Notes: generated by a model not told the origin, from the letters alone. A stretch of 64,000 bases of DNA from Synanceia verrucosa (GCA_029721515.1 CM056550.1:29728619-29792618); one strand, 5' to 3'. Shown: positions 12,744 to 24,489, numbered from the stretch's first letter. Numbers and translations are program-made.

Positions 12744-13298
12744 AGGGGAAGTGCAATTTTTTACAAATTGGACCTTGCATCTGAGATAAAATACTGCTAT
12801 TTACTCACCCATTTCACTTTGGAGTCATTTGGAGTATTTCTGATGATATTTGGATTTGACGATATCCATTTAACAGGAATGAATGGGGCACAGAAATGCA
12901 AATGTAAATGACACAAACTTGACCATTTCTCAACTTGAGAAAATTCAATCTGTAAACAGACTCTAATTCCTGTGTATCATAGTTTACTAAGGACCCCTAG
13001 TGCCTGCCTATTTAGCCTGAACTAAAATACTTATTTGTGATGTTGTCACATATGCATACATGCTTTGTTTTAGTTCAGGTACCACGAAGGCCACATAGTA
13101 ATAGAGTAGCCCATCTTATTAAACATCTGAAATCATTAAGTTTGTATCATTTACTGGCTGTTAAATGGATATTGTCAAATACAAATATTGTCAGAAATAC
13201 TCCAAATGACTCCAAAGTGAAATGGGTGAGTAAATGGCAGTATTTTTTTCCCAGAAATAAGGTCCAATTTGTAAAAAAAAAAAAATGGCACTTCCCCT
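12744..13298. mobile_element. TTAA-flanked long-inverted-repeat element (MITE)
   Basis: About 130-140 bp at each end are imperfect reverse complements: the left arm runs 12744-12880 and the right arm 13160-13298. Shared blocks include caaattggacc/ggtccaattt and tcacccatttcactttggag/ctccaaagtgaaatgggtga. TTAA flanks both ends (12740-12743, 13299-13302), a target duplication of the piggyBac type. The ORF reported in it is not a gene. Confidence 0.75.
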
Positions 13299-13960
13299 TT
13301 AAATGTTATACTGCTGAGTTTTGCCACATGGATCAACTCAAATTTAGTCTTGAATGTCAAAGCAGGGAATAAGTTGAACAGGTCAACCTTAGGACGTAAA
13401 ATCTATTGATGAAGTCAAACCATTGATTTCTCAGGCAGACAGTTTCTAACCTGTAGCTGTAAAAGGTCATGGTGTCAACTCTCCCCACTGCTTCAGCCAA
13501 TCACTGAGTTTCTTTTTGTCTGAACAGAAATAATGCTGTTTGTATTAGGACAGCACAAACAGGGCAGTGTTAGTCTGGCATAGACTGGAAAAAAATGTTG
13601 GATTTCATGGGATAAGAGACACAAAATCAACTCAATTAAAAACAAATGAACAGAAAGTTGAGAAATCTTGCATTTTCTCTGTGTGAAAAAATCAATATGG
13701 TATAGATGGACATTTCACCTAAATAGACAGCAGCGCTAATGTCCGCGGAATCCTGAAAGTGTATTTTCATTAGCTTATGTACAGCATAGCACGAATCAGT
13801 TTTCATTGAAAGTCATAATATGTACCACTTGACCTGATATTCAGTGTTTCCCAGTATACAGTCATAGACTGTAAATAAATAGATACCACAGCGCCCTCCG
13901 CAGCTTGGGCCAGTATTGCAGTTGGATACACTTTTCTGATGCAAAAGGGCCAATTTGGCA

Positions 13961-16570
13961 TGCTCTCTAATGATTGGCTGGTTTCTCTTGGTGTGCTCTC
14001 TAATGATTGGCTGGTTTCTCTTGGTGTGCTCTCTAATGAGTGGCTGGTTTCTCATGGTGTGCTCTATAATGATTGGTTGGTTTCTCTTGGTGTGCTCTCT
14101 AATGATTGGTTGGTTTCTCTTGGTGTGCTCTATAATGATTGGTTGGTTTCTCATGGTGTGTTCTATAATGATTGGTTGGTTTCTCATGGTGTGCTCTCTA
14201 ATGATTGGTTGGTTTCTCTTGGTGTGCTCTATAATGATTGGTTGGTTTCTCATGGTGTGTTCTATAATGATTGGCTGGTTTCTCTTGGTGTGCTCTCTTA
14301 TGATTGGTTGGTTTCTCATGGTGTGCTCTCTAATGATTGGTTGGTTTCTCTTGGTGTGCTCTCTAATGATTGGTTGGTTTCTCATGGTGTGCTCTCTAAT
14401 GATTGGTTGGTTTCTCATGGTGTGCTCTCTAATGATTGGTTGGTTTCTCTTGGTGTGCTCTCTAATGATTGGTTGGTTTCTCTTGGTGTGCTCTATAATG
14501 ATTGGCTGGTTTCTCATGGTGTGCTCTATAATGATTGGTTGGTTTCTCTTGGTGTGCTCTCTAATGATTGGTTGGTTTCTCTTGGTGTGCTCTATAATGA
14601 TTGGTTGGTTTCTCTTGGTGTGCTCTCTTATGATTGGTTGGTTTCTCATGGTGTGCTCTCTAATGATTGGTTGGTTTCTCTTGGTGTGCTCTCTAATGAT
14701 TGGTTGGTTTATCATGGTGTGCTCTCTAATGATTGGTTGGTTTCTCATGGTGTGCTCTCTTATGATTGGTTGGTTTCTCATGGTGTGCTCTCTAATGATT
14801 GGTTGGTTTCTCTTGGTGTGCTCTCTAATGATTGGTTGGTTTCTCATGGTGTGCTCTATAATGATTGGTTGGTTTCTCTTGGTGTGCTCTCTAATGATTG
14901 GTTGGTTTCTCTTGGTGTGCTCTCTAATGATTGGTTGGTTTCTCATGGTGTGCTCTCTAATGATTGGTTGGTTTCTCATGGTGTGCTCTCTAATGATTGG
15001 TTGGTTTCTCTTGGTGTGCTCTCTAATGATTGGTTGGTTTCTCATGGTGTGCTCTCTAATGATTGGTTGGTTTCTCTTGGTGTGCTCTCTAATGATTGGT
15101 TGGTTTCTCTTGGTGTGCTCTCTAATGATTGGCTGGTTTCTCTTGGTGTGCTCTCTAATGATTGGTTGGTTTCTCTTGGTGTGCTCTCTAATGATTGGTT
15201 GGTTTCTCTTGGTGTGCTCTCTAATGATTGGTTGGTTTCTCTTGGTGTGCTCTATAATGATTGGTTGGTTTCTCTTGGTGTGCTCTCTAATGATTGGTTG
15301 GTTTCTCATGGTGTGCTCTATAATGATTGGCTGGTTTCTCTTGGTGTGCTCTCTAATGATTGGTTGGTTTCTCTTGGTGTGCTCTATAATGATTGGTTGG
15401 TTTCTCTTGGTGTGCTCTCTAATGATTGGTTGGTTTCTCTTGGTGTGCTCTCTTATGATTGGTTGGTTTCTCTTGGTGTGCTCTCTAATGATTGGCTGGT
15501 TTCTCATGGTGTGCTCTATAATGATTGGCTGGTTTCTCTTGGTGTGCTCTCTAATGATTGGTTGGTTTCTCATGGTGTGCTCTCTAATGATCGGTTGGTT
15601 TCTCTTGGTGTGCTCTATAATGATTGGTTGGTTTCTCTTGGTGTGCTCTCTTATGATTGGTTGGTTTCTCTTGGTGTGCTCTATAATGATTGGCTGGTTT
15701 CTCATGGTGTGCTCTATAATGATTGGCTGGTTTCTCTTGGTGTGCTCTCTAATGATTGGTTGGTTTCTCATGGTGTGCTCTCTAATGATTGGTTGGTTTC
15801 TCATGGTGTGCTCTCTAATGATTGGTTGGTTTCTCATGGTGTGCTCTCTAATGATTGGTTGGTTTCTCTTGGTGTGCTCTCTTATGATTGGTTGGTTTCT
15901 CTTGGTGTGCTCTATAATGATTGGCTGGTTTCTCATGGTGTGCTCTATAATGATTGGCTGGTTTCTCTTGGTGTGCTCTCTAATGATTGGTTGGTTTCTC
16001 ATGGTGTGCTCTCTAATGATTGGTTGGTTTCTCTTGGTGTGCTCTCTAATGATTGGTTGGTTTCTCATGGTGTGCTCTATAATGATTGGTTGGTTTCTCT
16101 TGGTGTGCTCTCTAATGATTGGTTGGTTTCTCTTGGCGTGCTCTCTAATGATTGGTTGGTTTCTCTTGGCGTGCTCTCTAATGATTGGTTGGTTTCTCTT
16201 GGTGTGCTCTCTAATGATTGGTTGGTTTCTCTTGGCGTGCTCTCTAATGATTGGTTGGTTTCTCTTGGTGTGCTCTATAATGATTGGTTGGTTTCTCTTG
16301 GTGTGCTCTCTAATGATTGGTTGGTTTCTCTTGGCGTGCTCTCTAATGATTGGTTGGTTTCTCATGGTGTGCTCTCTAATGATTGGTTGGTTTCTCTTGG
16401 TGTGCTCTCTAATGATTGGTTGGTTTCTCTTGGTGTGCTCTCTAATGACTGGTTGGTTTCTCATGGTGTGCTCTATAATGATTGGCTGGTTTCTCATGGT
16501 GTGCTCTCTAATGATTGGTTGGTTTCTCATGGTGTGCTCTATAATGATTGGCTGGTTTCTCTTGGCGTGC
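13961..16570. repeat. 33-bp minisatellite, about 79 tandem copies
   Basis: The unit is tgattggttggtttct joined to cttggtgtgctctctaa; 2610 bp divided by 33 gives 79 copies. Copies differ mainly at a few positions: CTT or CAT before GGTG, CTCTCTAA or CTCTATAA or CTCTTATG, GGTTGG or GGCTGG, and GGTGTG or GGCGTG. Because 33 is divisible by three and the unit lacks stops in three frames, it creates three long artificial ORFs (about 885-937 codons). Each unit carries AACCAATCA on the minus strand, a good CCAAT-box match. Confidence 0.97.
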
Positions 16571-17330
16571 AACCGTCCCCAAAATCTGATTCATAATGTA
16601 AAATACAACAACAGACAGAGGCTGAACAGAAGTCTCTTTTTCTCATTAATAACTGGAGACAGTACATGTTCACCTTTGCATCCCCCACCTCACTGGAACA
16701 AGGACAAACCCGTCCTGACAGTGCATCAGGATAGTTGCCGTCTTCGTCGTGTACATTTGCGATGCTAAGCAGCAGCCAGGTGAGTGGCAGTCACAGTAGT
16801 TGATTTTAATAGGGAAGCAGCTATTTCGGTAAGTCCTCCAGCAGGCGTCTTTCTCTGGAGTTAATCACACTGAAGAACACACCACAAGGCTGCAGCTCCT
16901 CTCTCCTCCTCTCTGGGGTCTCCACTGGCTCTCCCTTTTCTTCTGGCTCTAGCTCTCGTCTTCTCTCACTGCTGCTTCTTGTTTTTATTTATATCCACGT
17001 CTCTATCGCCTTCCCCCATCTGGTTTCCTTCCCTCGCTCTTCTATGCTTTTCCCCTCACTTTTCCCACTTAATCCAGAGTCTCTCAGGGATGTTGCGGTT
17101 GATCATTATTATATTGGCTGCATAATAAAAACGCCTATTACCCTCATCACTCCCAGGCCACTTCCCCTCTGGACTGTCTTTTTAAAGAGCCATTTTTCCT
17201 CCATGAACCCTGAAACAATCAATGATACACGGCCTCCACTTCTCTCTTCCCATCACCATATTTTTGATCATATTCACACAGTGACAGGTCTGCGTAAAGT
17301 GACAAATATCAGAAATCAAATATCAATTGT

Positions 17331-17456
17331 GTCCAGTGATGAACTGGTGACCTGGCCAGGATGTACCCTGCCTTTCACCCTATGAGAGCTAGGACTGGCT
17401 CCAGCCCCCCACGACCCTACGTAGGATTAGTGGTTGATGATGAATAAATGAATGAA
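17331..17456 (+). repeat. ATGG-tailed dispersed repeat, copy 2 (5'-truncated)
   Basis: Only the 3' half is present, from cagtgatgaactggtgacct through tgtaccctgcctttcaccct to gatgaataaatgaatgaa. The 5' truncation fits incomplete reverse transcription. Confidence 0.7.
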
Positions 17457-17745
17457 ATGTCTATTGTTGTGAAATATTTTGACTTGATTTATTTACATTA
17501 ATTTAACAAACTGAGTGATTGAGTCTTATCTCTTATAGTTTTGCCTATGATTTATTTTCTCTGCCTTCATTTGACAGTTGACTGTGAATATGCAAACAGA
17601 AAACCAGGGGCGAGAGACTGTGTGACATGCAACGAAGTAAAGGTGAGAAGTAAACTGGAGGACACTGATGCTGGTGCTGTAACCATTCGTCTACCAAGAC
17701 TCTCCATTTTAGATTCCATTTTGTTTTTAATCATTTATACTGGTT

Positions 17746-17838
17746 ACAGTATTACATCCACCACGTGACTGGTGGATGTAATACTGTTTGATGATGACAT
17801 CGTTTGTACACTGCTACAAACGATGTCATCATCAAACA
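17746..17838. repeat. Two abutting perfect inverted repeats (double hairpin)
   Basis: Hairpin one has 18-bp perfect arms 17746-17763 and 17770-17787 with a 6-nt loop (cgtgac). Hairpin two has 24-bp perfect arms 17785-17808 and 17815-17838 with a 6-nt loop (cactgc). The two share 3 nt at the join. There is no T-run that would suggest a terminator, and nothing nearby resembles a gene. They might be the tip of a palindromic transposon or a structured RNA source. Confidence 0.85.
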
Positions 17839-20536
17839 CACAGGAAATGAACCCAGGTCAGGTTTTCTAAACCACATTATTTGGAGGCAACACTATAAAA
17901 GGAGTGCATCTGTAAACATCTGTAGTAGCGCCTCATTGTTTTCTATTCAAATGAACTTTGAGTATCCTGACAGTTAGTTTAAAATCTGTGTGATCATCTT
18001 AGTGCTGGTTTTTCTGAACCTGATGGACGTTATATTGCGATGCTGCTGCACTCTGACATCATCACATTTAATTCTGTGAATACATTATTTTTACCGACAG
18101 GAATCATGACCAGGAAAACATGACCTTAAAAACTTTTGCACTTTTCTGACTAACTGATCGACGTAAATACTGAGGTCTACAAAACAACATCATCGTTCTA
18201 AAAATAATACAAGTATTTTTTCCTGCAATTAGCATTTTCCTGAAATACAATATTTCAATATTTTCACACTGAAAATTAAAAATAAGACCCAAGTTATCTT
18301 TAACTGAGATCATCATTTGTATGTAATTAAATCTTTGCTACTACAATAACAGAAAAAAAGCATGTGCAGTGCTGCCATGTTAGCTTTTCTACTTCAAACA
18401 TGTTTGTGTGTTAACTTAAAATTCAAAGGAGAAAACATCACACAGTCCTCGGTGTGATTGACAGGTGACCTTGTGAATTATTTTACACTCCCTACAGTCT
18501 TACAGGAAGTCATTCTCTGCTGTGACCGTACCCTCTCTTATAATTAATGTAGCTCAGTCCCACTACAGACATGTCTCTGTCCTGCCGCTCTTATCAAGCA
18601 TCTGAGCTGTAATGCTTCCCCACAATTAAACTGAGAGCTCATGGCTGTTTGGGCTGAAGCAGTCAATTAATTGATGCTTCCATTGTAATGAACCTACTTT
18701 CTTGTTGTGCTCTCATCACATCCATTAAGTAATGTGTGCTGATCCTGTATCAGATCAATGACACGGACAAAGAAACTATCAAGCCTGTTTGATGTAATGA
18801 ACCAGTAGACAAGGAGAAATAGAGCTCTTTTTTACGGTGTGTTTGTGAAGTTTCTGATCAACCCTTTTATCTAATATCCTCCATATGACAATAGTTGGTT
18901 CTAAACGCTACATGTCAAACTGTCTGATGCCTCTTGAATGCGAATGAATATCCACTGATTGAGAATGAAATTGACTCAGAGGGCCATTGTGTCAAACTCA
19001 ACATTCATGCTTCATTGTTCATCATCAGCATTTTTTTTTCCACACACAAACCTCTTCTGTAGGTCATGACTCACCTAAACTACAAACTTGTACAGTTTTT
19101 AGACAGGTAAACGCATCATTTTTCTCTCTGCTTCCCTTCTGTCCCTCCATACCCCAAACCACTAAACCAGGCCAACATGGGTGCATTACGTAACTCTCCC
19201 TCACACAGTTTAGCTGTCCCAAGGTTATGTCAAAAGACCTCTGTTGCATAATGACTGGTCATCCGTGAGTGCAGCTCCCAAAGGCCACGATTGCCCACCC
19301 AGGTTGACCAGGGTAAAATCCAGTTATTTGTCAGCAAGTTTGATTAGGATCAAAAAAATAACTCGCAAAGTTAACTTGCAAACACATCAGATTTTGGAAT
19401 GTGGTGAATGGAAATGCCATTCACCATGGTCAAGTTAGACTGCGGCTGGCAAACCAGCTCATGCTACTGCAGTTTCACAAGCGTCTAGAGCTCTAGAGCT
19501 AGTATTTGTCTAAACAGGCTACTGTGGAAACATGGTAGAGTCCCTTTGTTGATTAGGAGGGCTCATTCTCAAAGAAATGAAAACATGACATAATTACATG
19601 TCGACAACTCCACTGTTGACTTCACCCACCAATTGCTTAACATTTAACATTTTGTACCGAAGAGATGAATCGGAGCGTCTTCACTGAAAACTGCTGCCTG
19701 ACTGGAAATGGTGTTGGTGAGAGTGAACGGAAGTTGGAAGTTGTAAAAACCAAAATAGTGTGCAGCAAGACACTAAAATGCTCCTACAAGCTGAGGGGAA
19801 CTACAGGACTGGATGATAATTCACTGTCACGTTTTGATCTGTGCAGCTTTGCGTTATATCTCAAAAATCAGTAGCACTGCAGCTAATCTTTATTAAACTT
19901 AAGATTCAACTTTGGTCTAAAAGGTCTCAAAGGAGTATTGATTCATCTCTATGAAGCTTCAACCTGGTCTTGTAGGAATTACTCTGAATGTAGAGCTTTT
20001 TAATTTGCGAGATCAAAGTGTTTTTTGTGCACTATTTGCACGCCCTCCTCTGCAGCTGCCTCACTCTTTTTTACCCATGTACTCTCTTGTCTTTCAAACA
20101 AACAGGTGTAGAACAAAACACTGCTATTCTTTCAAGGCCCCCCACCCCCTTACCTCCCACCTCCCTCCCTGATCCCCCCTCCGTCACCACCCTGCCCATG
20201 CAAATGTCAGCCCTCACATCCTCTGCTATCAAAGGCTCCTCAGTCGCAGCAGGATCCACCAAACCTGACTGCTCCTCTCACATCACACAACTTCACACAA
20301 ACAAGAAAGACGGAGGCCTGACGAGAAGTTTTCGCTCTCCCTGAAACACTGAGTGTATCTGTTGAACAAACGGGTACAAAATCATGCATGTTTCACCTTC
20401 CAAACCTTTTTCACCGTCATTACCAGCATCATGATACACCAATGCCAACAACTGATTAATCTCAGTCTGTTGATATCACAGCAAAACTATGTTTTTAAAA
20501 ATGCCTTTTATTTTGAAATGTTTACCACAGAAAAAA

Positions 20537-20775
20537 AAAATCTCCGGGCACTCCGGCTTCCTCCCACCATCCAAAAACATGCATGGGGATTAGGTTAATT
20601 GGCTAATTTAAATTGACCGTAGGTGTGAGTGTGAGTGGTTGTCTGTCTCTATGTGCCCTGCGATGAGGTGGAGACTTGTCCAGGGTGTACCCTGCCTTTC
20701 ACCTAAGACAGCTAGGATAGGCTCCAGCCCCCCCGCAACCCTATGAGGATAAGCAGTAGATAATGGATGGATATC
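20537..20775 (+). repeat. ATGG-tailed dispersed repeat, copy 3
   Basis: Starts cggcttcctcccaccatcca, includes gcatggggattaggttaatt and ggtgtgagtgtgagtggttg, and ends aatggatggat. It is closer to copy 4 than to copy 1. Confidence 0.78.
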
Positions 20776-21832
20776 AAGATGCCCTCTGTGGCTGGATCTT
20801 GTGGATATGTGTTGTTAATCACCTACGTTTGTGCACACTTCCAACAAACAAGACTCAAAAACTATTAAATAAATGTTAGTAAGCTTTAAAGTTGCTGGCA
20901 GATGTATTCTTGGACTTGGAGAGAGCTCTTTATGCTTTTTGAGCAAAATACCATTTTCTTTAGTTATCCCAGTAATCACATTTTGGCAATAAAAGGTTTT
21001 CTTAGCACGTGTGCTGAACAATCATGCATGATGTGTGTCTGCATGCTGCAGAGTGGTGGGCTCCTGTCCTGTACAATGCGGCCCTTTGGAGCTCACTGAC
21101 GTTAATTAGTGGCATGGCCTCGGGACTTTTATCTGCTCTGAGTATTGAGAGAGAGAGGGAGAGATGGTGCTGATGTGGCACTAGGGAGCTGCTGTGACCT
21201 GTGTGTGAAGTGAATCTGTAAAAGCGTACTGAGCTGGTTGTATGTTCGCGTGCTATGCATTGAATATCTGTGTGTGTGTGATCTACTGAGGGCTCATCAG
21301 GGTCTTTGAAAGATGATGAGGGGCTCGCTGAGTGAGACTTGAAAGGCTGGTTGAAGGGAGTGAGCCAGTCAAACAAGGCATTAAGGCTTGATTCAGAACG
21401 GTGTTGCATCAAAAAGATAGTGGAGGAGGGGACGATGAAGAGGTCACTTTACCCTCACTGTTCAAAACAAGAGCTCACTAATTACGAACACGTCAACCCT
21501 TAATTTTGGCCTGTGGGTAGAAATGAGTCTCTTTTCATCGAGGGATTTCTCACTGTAGGAATGTGCTGGAGGAAAATGGTGGTACTGGAAAGACACTCTG
21601 ACATTCACCTCTGATGTGCTAGATGACAGGTCTTTTTGCCAACATGATTTACTGTTACTTTACTGGAAGAAGTAAGGAAGGTCTTTTATTTAGGTCTTTT
21701 AATTACATCTTCATAGTGAAGGGTGCAAAAGAAAATAAATAAATGCAAGTCATCTGGCTTTTTATCAGTGAAAATATATATATAAGATTCAGCTCAATAT
21801 TATTGTGCAGTCAAATTAAATACCCCCCCTAT

Positions 21833-21834
<2 letters not shown>

Positions 21835-21920
<86 letters not shown>

Positions 21921-21921
21921 A
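21835..21921 (+). repeat. (TA)n microsatellite with gt interruptions
   Basis: Long TA run broken by three tgta units. It is directly adjacent to the ATGG-tailed repeat copy 4. Confidence 0.97.
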
Positions 21922-21929
21922 CACAGCAA

Positions 21930-22202
21930 GTTTGTTCCTCCCCGTGTCTGTGTGGGTTCTCTCCGGGTACTCTGGCTTCCTCCCACCATCCAAAAACATG
22001 CATGGGGATTAAGTTAACTGGCTAATTTAAATTGCCCATAGGTGTGAGTGTGAGTGGTTGTCTGTCTCTATGTGTCCTGTGATGAGGTGGAGACTTGTCC
22101 AGGGTGTACCCTGCCTTCCGCCCTAAGACAGCTGGGATAGGCTCCAGCCCCCGTGACTCTATGAGGATAAGTGGTAGAAAATGGATGGAAGGATGGATGG
22201 AT
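21930..22202 (+). repeat. ATGG-tailed dispersed repeat, copy 4
   Basis: The longest copy: from cctccccgtgtctgtgtggg to the tail (ggat)n at 22180-22202. It abuts the Tc1 pseudogene on its right and the TA microsatellite on its left. Confidence 0.8.
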
Positions 22203-22214
22203 ATACATATTGAA

Positions 22215-23150
22215 AAATATGTTGTTCTCTAACAAGGTGATTAACTGCAAACGTCCTTTGGCCGCATCCCGTGCTCATTGTGAACAGTGCCCTGTGGAAC
22301 CAGATGGTGAATGCCACTCAACTCCAGGTATGTTTAAAGGAGATGAGAGGCACCAAGTGTCACGTCAGACCATTTCAAACCGCTTACATCAGCATGGTCT
22401 GCATGCTAGACGACCTGTAAGGGTACCTGACCACACCACCAGACACAATCATCACCATGTGGCATGGGCAGGGAGCATTTGTGCTGGACAAGGAACCAGT
22501 GGGCCTCAGTGCTGTTCTCTGATGAAAGTCGATTCACACTGAGCAGAAATGATGGCTGCCAACGCTGCTGGAGACATCAAGGAGGATATTATGCATCAGC
22601 CTTTGGAGGTTGTGGTGTTACAGTCTGGGCAGGTGTGTCTTGCCAATACAGAACTGCCCTGCGCCTTGTGAATGGTACTGTGACAAGACAATACCACATG
22701 AATAACATCATTAATCCAGTCATTGTTCCTCTCCATGAGCAGCACAGGCCTGATTTCATCTTCATGGATGATAATGTTCCAACTCACTGAGGTCACACCA
22801 TCAGGGAACGGCTGCTGGAGGCTGGGGTACCTCAAATGGAGTGTCCTACACTTTCTCCAGACCTGAAGCCGAACCTATGGGATCAGCTGAGTCATTGTGT
22901 TGAGGGTCATAACCCTGCACCCCAGAACCTCAATGACCTGAGGGCAGCCCTTCAAACGGAGTGGAATACCATGACTCAGCAGACAACAAGTCAACTTGTG
23001 AACAGCATGAGACGTCGTTGTCAAGCTGTAATTGTTGCGAAAGTACACACGACAAGTTATTGAGACACTGACATTTTTTGTTATGGCATACCCATCACGG
23101 TTGTTAGTTTTTTTCTTTTCATGATATAATTACACTGTAGCATGAACTTT
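22215..23150 (+). mobile_element. 5'-truncated Tc1-family transposon
   Basis: Transposase homology runs from about 22240 to 23063, followed by a 3' tail (gacactgacattttttgtta) seen in this Tc1 subfamily. The left terminal repeat and N-terminal DNA-binding part are missing. The left edge abuts the ATGG tail of another repeat at 22202. The right edge is approximate. Confidence 0.7.
22239..23063 (+). pseudogene. Tc1 transposase pseudogene with lost catalytic Glu
   Basis: Pieces in different frames read VSRQTISNRLHQHGLHARRP, WTRNQWASVLFSDESRFTLS (first Asp region), IVPLHEQHRPDFIFMDDNVP (second Asp region) and SPDLKPNLWDQLS. The last normally reads SPDLNPIENLW, so the Ile-Glu pair with the catalytic Glu is deleted. 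A stop interrupts after NVPTH near 22790, and there is at least one frameshift near 22450. It is dead. Confidence 0.88.
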
Positions 23151-23544
23151 TTACATTTTCCATGTCATAAAATATAGGGTTTTTTTTTAATGACATGTAA
23201 CTTCGGCCAGTTCAACATTTTCAATGCAGGCATTCTACTTGTATTGGAGTATTTTTACACTGTGGTATACTTAATTTTACTTTTGTTAATTATTACTTGA
23301 TTTACTTCGGAGCATCTGGTACGGCAGAAAATTCATGCATGCAAAAAATTTTTTTCCCCTATAACTGATAAAATGCAAGCATATCATCTACAAATGTAGA
23401 TTATGTTTGTATCCAGATGGCTTGGTAATGATGGTTTGAGACAGCAGATTTCTTTACAATGGCTCCCTCTAGTGGTCTTTCTATTTATTACCAAGATTAG
23501 GCTCCTGCAAGTTGCTGTGACCATACAAAAAAAGAACACAACTT

Positions 23545-24489
23545 TGGAGTTTTTTATAATGTTTATTTTTTTTCAACTTTTTTCTTTAAAAAATGACAAG
23601 TTCCAAGTATTTTTGGAAGCCTCGCCCTCACCCTATGTTCCCCAGCCAGCTAGCTCGACTCTAAAGCAACCAGCAAAGAAAAATAGTCATGGACAATTGA
23701 TAATATACACCCCATATACAGCAATACAAAGTGGTCTACCATAATGTTACCAATAATACACAACCTCCACTGAGGCTTCAATTCAAACTGTTGCCAGTGA
23801 TATGGTTCATTTCAAAAGCAACTGTCAACCAATGACGGTTGTGTTTTTTGACTAGTGCGGGTGGGGCTCAGGTTGCCACGGTGACGTGATGAGGTAACGC
23901 CATCAACAGCTCAACTGATCAACATGACAAAGGTGGCTCCCTGTTAAGACCTGAACGCCCCCCCCTCCCCTTTAAACCAATCAGATTCAGCATAAGTGCA
24001 AAGTTTAGGAGGCACTGACACACACTCTGGAGGAGCCCCAGGAAACGTCACTGACAGTCACTCCTCAGCTACTCTGTCAAACTTTCCAGGGTTTGAAATG
24101 TTTTATTACAGTGACCTACTGTTTTTTTCTGCTGGTTCTCTCGATATAATGCAGGTTAGGGCACTAGAAAATAGAATTTTATCCGCATTTATGTGAACAG
24201 TGTGCTGTTGGGACACCCATAGAATTAAATACCAACAGATCCACTTCAGTTCCATCAAATTCAGGTCCTTTCTGTGAATTTAACTTCTTTAATTTCTTAT
24301 TGCGCCTCACCCTGCATACAGTAACAGCCAGTGAAAGACAGGTCAAACTGTGTAAATGTGTGTGCGTTTGCATGTGCCAGTGACCCCCGCAGTGGTAGAG
24401 ACAGCATAGAAAAGGTTTCTACATGTGCATGAAATAAAGACACAGCCTGTACACAGTGTGAGCGAGTGCACGTCCACCTGTGAGCAGTG
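23545..24489 (-). other. mrtfa: mrtfa 3' untranslated region
   Basis: About 0.95 kb follows the stop codon on the minus strand. Its far end is placed by the AATAAA at 23562-23567 and the U/GU-rich minus-strand sequence just beyond it (23510-23545). An earlier AATAAA at 24102-24107 could give a shorter 3' UTR. I see no coding potential. Confidence 0.6.
23562..23567 (-). terminator. Polyadenylation signal AATAAA of mrtfa
   Basis: TTTATT on the plus strand reads AATAAA on the minus strand. It is followed within 20-50 nt by GTTGTGTTCTTTTTTTGTAT, a typical GU/U-rich downstream element. Alternatives at 24102-24107 and 23484-23489 lack as good a downstream element. Confidence 0.5.

Larger units (their letters stand above)
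16571..21829. other. Gene-free stretch with hairpins and repeats
   Basis: It contains the double hairpin and two ATGG-tailed repeat copies. ORFs at 17044-17385, 20018-20344 and 21002-21412 have no recognised homology and no supporting splice pattern. 18440-18790 is rich in TAAT/ATTA cores and is a possible conserved non-coding element. Confidence 0.55.

Noticed and set aside
13813..16768. Three very long overlapping ORFs (about 885-937 codons) of 11-residue repeats
   Set aside because: They are produced by a stop-free 33-bp minisatellite and exist in three frames at once. There is no splice or start context and no homology.
19483..19496. 14-bp perfect palindrome tctagagctctaga
   Set aside because: Short enough to occur by chance in 64 kb and not linked to any other feature.
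20018..20344. 108-codon plus-strand ORF, Pro/Ser rich
   Set aside because: No homology, and another frame on the opposite strand is also open; likely chance in C-rich sequence.
21002..21412. 136-codon minus-strand ORF
   Set aside because: No recognisable domain, biased composition, no supporting exon structure.
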